Positions 1 through 7,458 of a DNA stretch of 22,665 nt are shown one piece after another. The notes beneath the pieces are model-generated. The model was not told the origin of the DNA, did no database searches, and saw only the letters and a program-made list of their open reading frames with translations. Each line of letters opens with the position of its first letter. Within the stretch, counting starts at the first letter, position 1. Position numbers and translations under genes: made by a program. Where the stretch lies: assembly GCA_040768665.1 (NCBI GenBank), contig JAXGMN010000100.1:1-22665 (forward strand). The letters run 5' to 3'. Source of the DNA: JABWBD01 sp040768665 (GTDB lineage Bacteria; Planctomycetota; Planctomycetia; Pirellulales; Thermoguttaceae).

Positions 1-450
1 TGATCAGTGAATAGAGGCCATCCATGCGCGTTGCGAATCAAGCCTATTCACTATCTATTCAAGCCGCGACCCCCGACAATTCCCCCTTCCGCAGACACCT
101 TCCATCAATCGGACCCCTTGGCCGAAAAAACCCCTTGCAAGAACGCGCCGCACCCATTATCTTGAACCCATATTAGTGAACACACGTACCCTTTCCTCGC
201 CATGCCGACACACCCGCCTCCCCAGCAAAAAACAAATGACCAACGACAAAGGGCAAATCACCACTCGCCAGCCTTGCCGTTCATCCCGGATCGGCTACCT
301 GCCACGACCCTCAACGTTCTCGGCAACCCGGCGCAGCATCGCGCGCCCGCCGATCCGCCCGCCGACGCCGACTGGCCGACCATCCCCGTCACGCCTGCTG
401 AGAACAACCACCACGATCACGCAAAAACCTGAACCCTTCCACCCAGAACG

Positions 451-504
451 GTGTGGAGCCCAAAGTGCTTCCGTTCTGAGAAATCCGCAAGTTGGGCACC
501 ACAC
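451..504 (-). repeat. Dispersed hairpin repeat, copy 1
   Basis: Imperfect inverted repeat. The left arm at 451-468 pairs with the right arm at 487-504 over 18 positions with a few mismatches. Read on the minus strand, the loop contains GATTTCTCAGAACGGAAGCA, nearly identical to the loop of the plus-strand copy at 20977-21026. The flanking tail (CGTTCTGGGTGG on the minus strand) also resembles the CGCTTTTGGGTGG that follows copies 2 and 3. It has the size and form of a REP/MITE-like non-coding hairpin element. No coding role is claimed, although one frame stays open through each copy. Confidence 0.75.
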
Positions 505-698
505 ACGGCTGCCTACCCAAACGTCTCGCACGTCGCACCCGGGGATTCCCGCCGCTTTGGTGAAGACGCAACCCACCGATGGAACTGTCCTGCTTCGGAA
601 CTGGCATGGCACCCTTTTTCCACTCCGGCTAGACTGTCCGTTTGGGTGCGCACCCTCCAAGAAGTCTGGGGCGGCCGTGCCGGCCCCGGGCAACTCAC

Positions 699-861
699 CA
701 CGAAGGACATGAACGACAAGAAAGGCAGCATTGGCTCAAGCGGCTCCACGGAAGACTTGCCGAGTCGGCCCGGAACGGGCGACTGCGACGGCTGGACTCG
801 AACAGCCGCTCGCCGGGCCCCCTGTTCCTCTTTCTTTCGTGTGATTCGTGGGTTTCGTGGT
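699..861. repeat. Inverted pair of 9-bp-periodic repeats
   Basis: The left arm (699-725) is three degenerate 9-bp units of the form CACGAAGGA. The right arm (835-861) is three units of the form TTTCGTGTG, which is the reverse-complement pattern. The arms enclose about 110 bp with no gene and lie just upstream of the phosphoesterase start. From memory, such CACGAAGGA-type arrays are scattered through planctomycete intergenic DNA; their function is unknown to me. Confidence 0.55.
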
Positions 862-911
862 TCCTGGCCTTGATCGGTGCCGGCGCCCGGTTCGCTCGCA
901 AGGAGGCCTCC

Positions 912-2144
912 ATGTCGACCTGGCCATTTCGTTTCGTTCACGCCGCCGATCTGCATCTCGAGCTGCCGCCCGGCGGCGTCGACCACGTTCCGGAGCATCT
1001 TCGTCTGCTGTTTCTCGACGCCGCCTATTCCGCGGCCCAGCGCGTGTTTGAAACCGTGCTGACCGAAGAGGCCGACTTCGTGATCCTCTCCGGCGATATT
1101 CTGGACCCGCAGCAGACGGGGCCGCGCGGGCCGCTTTTTCTCGTCGAGCAGTTCGGGCGTCTTCACGAGCGTGGCATTCCCGTCTACTGGGCGGGTGGAA
1201 AAATCGATCCGCCGGATGCCTGGCCCGCGACAATTCGGCTGCCCGAAAATGTCCATATCTTTCCCCAGGGACGGATCGAAGAATTCGTCGTGCGGCGGGA
1301 ATCGACGGCGATTGCCCGCGTGATCGGCGTCAGCCGGGGCGAAAACCGCGGCATCCGTCCCAGCGACTTCGTTCCCGATCCGGCCGGAGTGTTTTCGATT
1401 GCGGTCATCCACGGGTCCGCCGACGCCGACGCGCTGCGTGGCCGCGGTATTCACTACTGGGCTCTCGGGGGAAATCACCGCCGCCAGACCTTGTTCCATT
1501 CGCCGCACGTGGCGCACTGCCCGGGCAGCCCCCAGGGCCGCAGTCCCAAGGAGACCGGCCCGCACGGCTGCACCGTGGTTCACGTGAGCGACGAGCGCAG
1601 CGTCCGCGTGACCGCAGCCACGACGGACTGGCTCCGTTGGCATACCGAGCAGGTGACCATCGAGGAATCGACCACCCGTGCCGAGCTTGATCGAATGCTC
1701 GATGAGCGGATCCGGACGCTCAAGGAGACCACGGCCGGCGTCGACCTGATGGTCTCTTGGCGGATCCTGGGGACCGGCAGGCTCGCTGCCCAACTCCGTC
1801 ACGGCAAACTGGCGGCGGAACTCCTGGAGGGCCTGCGCGTCCGGCACGGTTTCGGACCGCCGGCTGCCTGGAGCGTCTCCCTGGCCGCCGAACCACCCGC
1901 CGCACTGGACCCCGAGATCTACGAGCAAGACTCGATCCTCGGCGACTTCCTTCGCGAGGCCCGCCGCTATCAGATGAACGCGGGCGAACCGATCGACCTC
2001 GACCAATACCTGCCGGAATCGAACCTCGCCGGAGCGATTGCTCCGGCGTTGGCCATTACGGACCGTTCGGTCCGGGAGCGCGTGCTCCGGGAAGCGGCCG
2101 TCTTGGGCATCGACCTGTTGAGCGGGGAGGAACCCCAGCCGTGA
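912..2144 (+). CDS. YhaO/SbcD/Mre11-like metallophosphoesterase with degenerate active site
   Basis: 410 residues. The start is the ATG eight nucleotides after AAGGAGG (900-906). The N-terminal calcineurin-like phosphoesterase fold is visible: DLH at residues 13-15, GDILD at 61-65, an isolated IHG histidine at 167, and the PGSPQGRS segment typical of the Mre11/SbcD cap junction. The usual GNHD motif reads GGKID (95-99) and the usual GHxH reads GGNH (186-189), so several metal or catalytic ligands are missing. Family members are nucleases that work with an SMC-like ATPase in DNA end processing. The stop codon overlaps the GTG start of exactly such an ATPase, supporting a YhaO-YhaN-type complex. 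With these substitutions it may have weak, altered or no nuclease activity (inference). The fold and partnership are well supported; catalysis is not. Confidence 0.9.
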   Translation: MSTWPFRFVHAADLHLELPPGGVDHVPEHLRLLFLDAAYSAAQRVFETVLTEEADFVILSGDILDPQQTGPRGPLFLVEQFGRLHERGIPVYWAGGKIDPPDAWPATIRLPENVHIFPQGRIEEFVVRRESTAIARVIGVSRGENRGIRPSDFVPDPAGVFSIAVIHGSADADALRGRGIHYWALGGNHRRQTLFHSPHVAHCPGSPQGRSPKETGPHGCTVVHVSDERSVRVTAATTDWLRWHTEQVTIEESTTRAELDRMLDERIRTLKETTAGVDLMVSWRILGTGRLAAQLRHGKLAAELLEGLRVRHGFGPPAAWSVSLAAEPPAALDPEIYEQDSILGDFLREARRYQMNAGEPIDLDQYLPESNLAGAIAPALAITDRSVRERVLREAAVLGIDLLSGEEPQP

Positions 2145-5100
2145 AAATCACTGCACTGGAAGTCGACCGCTTCGGCACCTGGAGCGGCCTGAAACTCGAC
2201 GAGCTTTCCGATGGCTTGAGCGTGGTCTACGGCCCCAACGAGGCCGGAAAGACCACGCTCATGCAGTTTGTCCGCTCGGTCTTTTACGGGTTTTCCGCCG
2301 ACCGCCGGCGCTACCTGCCCGAAGGAGTCGCTGCACGGGCGGGCGGTTCCATCCAGGTGGCCGGGAGCGAAGGCCAGTTCCGCATCAGCCGCTACACGGA
2401 TCTCGGTCGCGCCGCCGCCCGCGAAGAACTTGCCCTCTGGACCTCCGACGGCGCCCGTCAGGGCGAGCACGTGCTCCGCGCGCTGCTCAGCAATCTGGAT
2501 GAACCGGTCTTCCAGAATGTCTTTGCCATCGGGCTCCGCGAGATTCAGGAGCTCGGCACTCTCAGCGACACCAAAGCGGCCTCGCTCTTGTACAGCATCA
2601 GCGCGGGCGTCGATCGCGTGGCGTTGGTCGAGGTCATGCGGGCCCTGGAGCAATCGCGGTCGCGTCTGCTAAACCCCGCCGGCGGCCCGTCTCAGATCGC
2701 CGAATTGCTGGCCGAACGCGACAAGGTGGCGGCCGGACTGGAACAGTCGCGTACGGCGCTGCGGCGCTACGAGCGGCTCGCCGCCGAACGCGACCAGTTC
2801 GACCGCGAAGCCACGCGGCTCGAAGAAGAAAACCGCGATTTGCAGCGTGAGCACCGCACCGTGGAGATCGCCCTGGCGGTCCGCGACCGTTGGCGGCGCC
2901 GCGCCGTCCTGGAAGAGCAGTTGGCGGCTCTCGGCCCGTCCGGGCTTATCCCTGAAGATGCGATCGAACGGCTTGATTCGCTCAACGCACGGTTCGATGA
3001 ACGGCAACAGCGGTTGGACCGGCTCAAGCAGCAGTACGAGCAGTTACGCGCGGAAGCCGCAGGGCTGAAGGTAAACGACGGCCTGCTCCGCGCCGGGCCG
3101 CGCATTGAGGCGCTTCAGGACCAGGCCGAATGGATCGGGACCGTCGAAAACCGCATTTTCGAACTCGATGTCGAGATTTGCGAACTCGAGGACCAGTGGA
3201 AGTCGGAGCACGAGCGATTTGGCCTCGGCAAGGACGGCAAGCTTCAATCGTTTCCCCCTTTATCCGCCGGCTCGCTCGCTGCTCTCCGCCCGCCGGCCGC
3301 GGCCCTGCGCCGTTGCAAGCAGCGACTTGCGGAAACCGAGCGCGAGGTCGGCAAGGGACACGAAACGGCTCGCTCGATCCAAGAGCAAATTGAGAGGGCA
3401 CTGGCCGAGCGCAACGCCCCCGACCTGCCGACCGTGATCGAGCGAACGTCGGGCCTGGTGACGCTGCTGCGGCGCCGCGTGCAGATCGACGAGCGGCTCG
3501 AGCAGATGGAGCTCTACCAGGCGGAACTCGACGAGCAAAGCCGAGGCTTGCTCGACGGGCAACTCCTGCCGGCCAGGGTGCTCCTGGTGCTGGGGCTTCT
3601 TTTTGTCGCCGGCCCCATGCTCCTGCTGCTGAAGGTATTCGGCATGCTGGTGTCCGGCGCGATGTCCGATCCGCTGACCTGGACGCACGTCGGGCTCGGT
3701 ATCCTTTGCACGTTCGCCGCCTTCGTGGGCAAGTTCGTGCTGGAGCGGATCAACGCCCGCCGCCTGGGAGCCTGCCAGCAGCAGATGCACATGCTCCAGT
3801 TGCAGGTGAAGCAGGCCAAGGAGGAACGCGAGTCGCTCGACCGCCAGTTGCCTCGCGGCGGCGGACCCATGCTGGTCCGCCTGCAGGCGGCGGAAAAAGA
3901 CCTGGCATACCTGGAAGAACTGGTTCCTCTGGACGCCCGCCGTCAGGCGGCCCAGGAAGACGCCGAATCCGCCGGCGAGCGGGTCCACGACGCCGAGGCC
4001 GAAATGGCGGCCGTTCGGCGACGCTGGCGCGAGGCGATCGCGGTGCTCGGCCTGCCCAAGGATCTGTCTCCGAAGCAGGTCCGGCATTTGGCCAAGAGCT
4101 GCGGGCGCGTCAAGGAGATCCACGAGCGCCTCGAGCGGCTTCGCGAGGAGTCGCAGCAGCGGCGGCGAGAAATGGACGCGCTCTGCGGCCGGATCAACCA
4201 GGTTGTCGCCCACGCTGGGCTGACGCTCCAGAAAACCACCCCCGTCGACCAGCTCAACGAGCTTGCCGAGCGCCTTGCCGATCACCAGGCACGCCTCAAA
4301 CGTCGCGACTCGCTCGCTGCCCGGGGGCGGCAACTCCGCAAGAAGCGGGCGAAATACGAAGCGTTCATCCGCCGGCTCAAGTCGCAAAGGAAGAAACTGC
4401 TTCGGGAGGTGAAGGTCGAAGACGAGCGAGAGTTCCGTCGCAAGGCCGCCGAATTGCAGCGAATTAGCGACCTCCGACGCGAGCATTCCCAGCTCCAGCG
4501 CGAGATCGAAGCCGCACTGGCGGGCCACTGCACGGAGGAGGAGATCCTCAAGCATATCGACCGCGATCCATTCGAACGGATCGAAATTCGCGCCGAGCAG
4601 ATCGATGAGAAGCTCCGTGCCAACGAGGCGCAGCTTCACGCCCGCTTCGAGAAGCGGGGCCAGATCGCCGAACAGCTCAAATCGTTGGCGGAAGACCGCG
4701 GCCCGGCGCTGAAATCGCTCGAGCTGGCCATGGTGCAGAAGCGGCTGGACGACGCGGTCCGCCGGTGGCAGACCCTGGCCGTCACCAGTCGCGTCCTTCT
4801 GACGGTCCGGAAAATCTATGAAAAGGATCGCCAGCCGGAGACACTCCGCGAGGCGTCGGGCGCCATGCAGCGAATGACCGAGGGCCGCTACGTCCGCGTC
4901 TGGACGCCGCTGGGTGAGGACGCCCTGATGCTCGAAGACGGCCAGGGCCGGAGCCGGTCGGTGGAGCAGCTCTCGCGCGGCACGCGGGAGCAGTTGTTCC
5001 TTGCACTGCGGCTGGCGCTGGCGGGCGGCTACGCTCGCCGAGGCATTCAGATGCCAATGATCCTCGACGATGTGCTGGTGAATTTCGACGGGCCGCGGGC

Positions 5101-5794
5101 CAAGGCCACGGCGACCGTCCTCCGCGACTTCGCCGCAACAGGACACCAGGTGCTCGTCTTCACCTGCCATGAGCACATCGTCAAGCTTTTCCAGAACCTG
5201 CGGGTCCCGCTCGTCCGGCTACCCGAACACGGAGATCGGGCGACGCCGGCGGCGGAACCTCGCGCCAAGAGGGGGCAGGCACATTCTGCTCCGAAGCCTC
5301 CGCAAAATGAGCCGGTCCCCACCGGTTCTGTGGCGGAGCCTCAGACTGCCGTCAAGAAGAAGCGCAAACCCCAGCCGCAGCCCGCGCCCGCGCCGGCCGC
5401 CTCCGCCGCGAAGCCAAGCCGTCGCCGGTCGCGGACGCAGAAGCCTAAGATGGAGCCGGAACCAATCCCGGTGGAAGAACTGGCCCCCTGGGAAGAAGCC
5501 GACGATTCGCCGCGCTATGCCGCCATCGACGAAGAGATGGACGAAGAGGAGTCCGAGTTGGACGAGGACGAAGACCTGTGGTCCGACGAAGAAGCTCTCG
5601 ACGGCTACGAAGCGATTGAGGACGAGTTGGACGAAGAGGATGCCGACGACGCCGAGTACGACGAAGAAGACTCGGAGTACGACGAAGAAGACTCGGAGTA
5701 CGACGAATACGAGGAAGAGGACGAAGAAGACTACGACGAGGAAGAGACGGACGACTTCGACGAAGAGGAATACGACGATGCCGAAGCGGCGTGA
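2141..5794 (+). CDS. YhaN/SbcC-like coiled-coil AAA ATPase with membrane hairpin and acidic tail
   Basis: 1217 residues. The GTG start overlaps the phosphoesterase stop (GTGA), with GGGGAGG 10 nt upstream, so the pair is translationally coupled. Walker A GPNEAGKTT is at residues 31-39. Two long charged coiled-coil arms flank two hydrophobic segments (about 475-535). The ABC signature-like LSRGTREQLF is near 944, Walker B MILDDVLVNFD near 973, and the H-loop region (VFTCHEH) follows. This head-coil-coil-head order is that of SbcC/Rad50/YhaN. No CxxC zinc hook is seen at the apex; the membrane hairpin takes its place, as in YhaN-type proteins. After about residue 1025 there is a Pro/Ala/Lys-rich linker, then a tail of about 90 residues (from about 1127) made almost entirely of Asp, Glu and Tyr. 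It probably acts with the upstream phosphoesterase at the membrane in DNA repair or processing (inference). Confidence 0.92.
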   Translation: MKITALEVDRFGTWSGLKLDELSDGLSVVYGPNEAGKTTLMQFVRSVFYGFSADRRRYLPEGVAARAGGSIQVAGSEGQFRISRYTDLGRAAAREELALWTSDGARQGEHVLRALLSNLDEPVFQNVFAIGLREIQELGTLSDTKAASLLYSISAGVDRVALVEVMRALEQSRSRLLNPAGGPSQIAELLAERDKVAAGLEQSRTALRRYERLAAERDQFDREATRLEEENRDLQREHRTVEIALAVRDRWRRRAVLEEQLAALGPSGLIPEDAIERLDSLNARFDERQQRLDRLKQQYEQLRAEAAGLKVNDGLLRAGPRIEALQDQAEWIGTVENRIFELDVEICELEDQWKSEHERFGLGKDGKLQSFPPLSAGSLAALRPPAAALRRCKQRLAETEREVGKGHETARSIQEQIERALAERNAPDLPTVIERTSGLVTLLRRRVQIDERLEQMELYQAELDEQSRGLLDGQLLPARVLLVLGLLFVAGPMLLLLKVFGMLVSGAMSDPLTWTHVGLGILCTFAAFVGKFVLERINARRLGACQQQMHMLQLQVKQAKEERESLDRQLPRGGGPMLVRLQAAEKDLAYLEELVPLDARRQAAQEDAESAGERVHDAEAEMAAVRRRWREAIAVLGLPKDLSPKQVRHLAKSCGRVKEIHERLERLREESQQRRREMDALCGRINQVVAHAGLTLQKTTPVDQLNELAERLADHQARLKRRDSLAARGRQLRKKRAKYEAFIRRLKSQRKKLLREVKVEDEREFRRKAAELQRISDLRREHSQLQREIEAALAGHCTEEEILKHIDRDPFERIEIRAEQIDEKLRANEAQLHARFEKRGQIAEQLKSLAEDRGPALKSLELAMVQKRLDDAVRRWQTLAVTSRVLLTVRKIYEKDRQPETLREASGAMQRMTEGRYVRVWTPLGEDALMLEDGQGRSRSVEQLSRGTREQLFLALRLALAGGYARRGIQMPMILDDVLVNFDGPRAKATATVLRDFAATGHQVLVFTCHEHIVKLFQNLRVPLVRLPEHGDRATPAAEPRAKRGQAHSAPKPPQNEPVPTGSVAEPQTAVKKKRKPQPQPAPAPAASAAKPSRRRSRTQKPKMEPEPIPVEELAPWEEADDSPRYAAIDEEMDEEESELDEDEDLWSDEEALDGYEAIEDELDEEDADDAEYDEEDSEYDEEDSEYDEYEEEDEEDYDEEETDDFDEEEYDDAEAA
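5654..5707 (+). repeat. 21-bp in-frame tandem repeat in acidic tail
   Basis: Two identical 21-bp units (5654-5674 and 5675-5695), followed by a partial third, encode EYDEEDS twice and then EYDEYE. They lie within the acidic C-terminal tail of the YhaN-like ATPase. Perfect nucleotide identity between units suggests recent slippage expansion. Confidence 0.85.
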
Positions 5795-5815
5795 TCCTCG
5801 GCGTCCCTTCTCGCG

Positions 5816-6415
5816 TTACGATTCCGACTGCTCTTCTTCCTCCACCTCACGCGAGTCCCAAACCTCGGGCCTCGATTGCGGTTGCTCGCCGGCTCGACGC
5901 AACAACCGGCGATAGCGTCCGCGAGTATCCCATGTGATCCATCCCAGGTATAGGTTGCCGCTGATCGATCCTAAAAGCAGTGCCAGGACAATCACAAGCG
6001 GTTTCCAAGGCTTCGACTCTTCGTCCGGGACGGGGCCGGGCTCCGGCGTCGCCTTTGCGGCCTCGGTTCCTTGGTAGAACGCCGTCTGCTGGGCGCCGGA
6101 ATCGCCTTTGCCAGCCGATTTCAGCGGGGAAGCTTCGGCCGGTTCGGTGATTGGAAATGGCTTAGGCGTCGGCTTTTCGGGCATGTCCGGCATTCCTTCC
6201 CGCGGCACCTCGCCCTTGCCGACGACGATTCGGTAGCTGCGGATCCCTCGGAATCGGGGCTCCAGGTGGCTTTCAATCGGCAATCCGGCCTTGAGCGCGT
6301 CGAGGGTCTCGGGCTCGATTTGGATGATGTACACGTATCCCCCGTCGCCCGTCTTCTCCCAGCCGACATTGATTCCCGTCAGAAGCAGGGCCAGTCCGAC
6401 GATGGAACTTCCCAT
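5816..6415 (-). CDS. Two-pass membrane protein of unknown function
   Basis: 199 residues. The start is chosen because AGGAGGT lies just upstream of the ATG on the minus strand. There is a hydrophobic N-terminal segment (about 3-18), then a compact soluble part (about 25-75, containing GYVYIIQIEPETLDALKAG and a conserved-looking RFRGIRSYRIVVGKGEVPRE stretch), a Pro/Ala/Glu-rich linker (76-135), a transmembrane helix (about 138-162) and a short tail ending in acidic residues. I cannot assign a domain family. It is convergent with the ATPase gene (21 bp between the stops) and lies 96 bp downstream of the VIT1-like gene on the same strand, so the two may be cotranscribed. The layout suggests an envelope-anchored protein with a periplasmic domain and short cytoplasmic tail; that is inference. 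Confidence 0.8.
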   Translation of the reverse strand: MGSSIVGLALLLTGINVGWEKTGDGGYVYIIQIEPETLDALKAGLPIESHLEPRFRGIRSYRIVVGKGEVPREGMPDMPEKPTPKPFPITEPAEASPLKSAGKGDSGAQQTAFYQGTEAAKATPEPGPVPDEESKPWKPLVIVLALLLGSISGNLYLGWITWDTRGRYRRLLRRAGEQPQSRPEVWDSREVEEEEQSES

Positions 6416-6511
6416 GGGACCTCCTTCCCAGCCGCCGTTTCCGTGAAGTACGCCGAGTGCATCCTAGCCCGACACGGCCTGCCTCGTAAAGGTCCTGACC
6501 CGTCTTGCTTT

Positions 6512-7300
6512 TCATGCCAAGCCGCCCAGAGCCGCCCCGACCGCATAGGCCGCCGCCGCGGCCACGCCACCCACCAGCAGCATTTCCAGGCCCGACTTGA
6601 ACCAGTTGCGCCCGGTAATCCTGACCTTGAGGGCTCCGAGGGCGAAGAGCGTTGCTCCGGTCAACACACAGGCGATTTCAAAGGTTGCTCCGCCGAAACC
6701 CGGAACGAACAGGCCGGCCACATAAGCCACCAGCGGCACGAATCCAAAGAGGCCGAAGGAGAAGAACGTAACCAGGGCATTCTTGATCGGCGACTCGTCG
6801 GAGCCGAAAATCCCCAACTCCTCGACCATCATCACGTCGACCCAGGCCTTCCGGTTCTTGGCCAGGATCTGAACGATCGTTTCGGCGTCGTCGGGGGCGA
6901 GTCCTTTGTCGACGTAGAGTTCGACAAGTTCCTGCTTCTCGCCTTCGGGGTAATGCTCGACCTCCCACTCCTCGCGCCGCCGCTCCGCGCGTTCGTACTC
7001 CTGTTCGGCTTTGGTACTGAGGTAGTCGCCGATTGCCATCGACAGCCCGTCAGCGATCAGGTTGGCAAAGCCGAGGATCAGCACGATGCCCGCGGTGAGT
7101 TTTGCGCCGGCGACGCCGGCCACCACCGCGAACGTGGTGATGATTCCATCCAGGCCGCCGTATACCGCGCTTTTGATGTACTGGCCGTGTTCCTGCTGGT
7201 GATGTTCCTTGGCGCTGGCGCTGTGAGCGGCGATGGAAGCCTGCACGTCGGCTTTGCGGTACGCCTGCTTTGCCCGTTCGAGGTCCCGGGATGGTGGCAT
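6512..7300 (-). CDS. VIT1/CCC1 family Fe(II)/Mn(II) transporter
   Basis: 262 residues. The first membrane segment has the family signature SAVYGGLDGIITTFAVVAG (44-62, with Asp51), followed by helix 2 (about 69-92), a Glu/Arg-rich cytoplasmic loop (about 93-165, including EYERAERRREEWEVE) matching the metal-binding domain of VIT1, and three further helices (about 173-197, 205-227, 236-260). Five helices and a glutamate-rich loop between helices 2 and 3 are diagnostic. Family members move ferrous iron or manganese out of the cytosol, usually for detoxification. The ATG at 7300 is preferred because AAAGGAA precedes it; an upstream ATG at 7345 would add 15 residues with no better ribosome site. 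No metal regulator or iron-responsive RNA element is visible nearby. Confidence 0.93.
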   Translation of the reverse strand: MPPSRDLERAKQAYRKADVQASIAAHSASAKEHHQQEHGQYIKSAVYGGLDGIITTFAVVAGVAGAKLTAGIVLILGFANLIADGLSMAIGDYLSTKAEQEYERAERRREEWEVEHYPEGEKQELVELYVDKGLAPDDAETIVQILAKNRKAWVDVMMVEELGIFGSDESPIKNALVTFFSFGLFGFVPLVAYVAGLFVPGFGGATFEIACVLTGATLFALGALKVRITGRNWFKSGLEMLLVGGVAAAAAYAVGAALGGLA

Positions 7301-7458
7301 GTTTTCCTTTCGCAGTCGCTGCTGGTGATGGGTTCGACCGCCCACGACGGCGCGCGCCGACGCCGGGCGAATCCTTTATTCTAATCCCGCGCGGACCGGG
7401 TCGGGAGAATGCTTCTTCCCGTTGGAGTGAAGGTTTCATAGATCGTTTCACGGGAAGC

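Larger units (their letters stand above)
1..911. other. Non-coding region upstream of the phosphoesterase operon
   Basis: No convincing gene. Open frames on both strands here have arginine/proline/serine-rich, low-information translations typical of GC-rich antisense or random frames, and none has a good ribosome binding site plus a recognisable domain. The stretch holds a perfect 9-bp inverted repeat at 6-14/44-52, one copy of a dispersed hairpin repeat (451-504), a 9-bp inverted repeat at 515-523/639-647, and a 9-bp-periodic inverted repeat (699-725/835-861). The real coding signal begins with the AAGGAGG and ATG at 900-914. Confidence 0.6.

Noticed and set aside
135..163. Possible promoter TTGCAA - 17 bp - TATCTT
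   Set aside because: Both hexamers match only 4 of 6 and there is no gene for about 750 bp downstream.
513..2006. Long minus-strand open frame (497 codons) across the phosphoesterase gene
   Set aside because: It is antisense to a gene with clear motifs and a ribosome site; its translation has no recognisable family features.
3260..5176. 638-codon minus-strand open frame
   Set aside because: Antisense shadow of the coiled-coil ATPase; Leu/Ala/Arg/Glu-rich complement of coiled-coil codons in GC-rich DNA.
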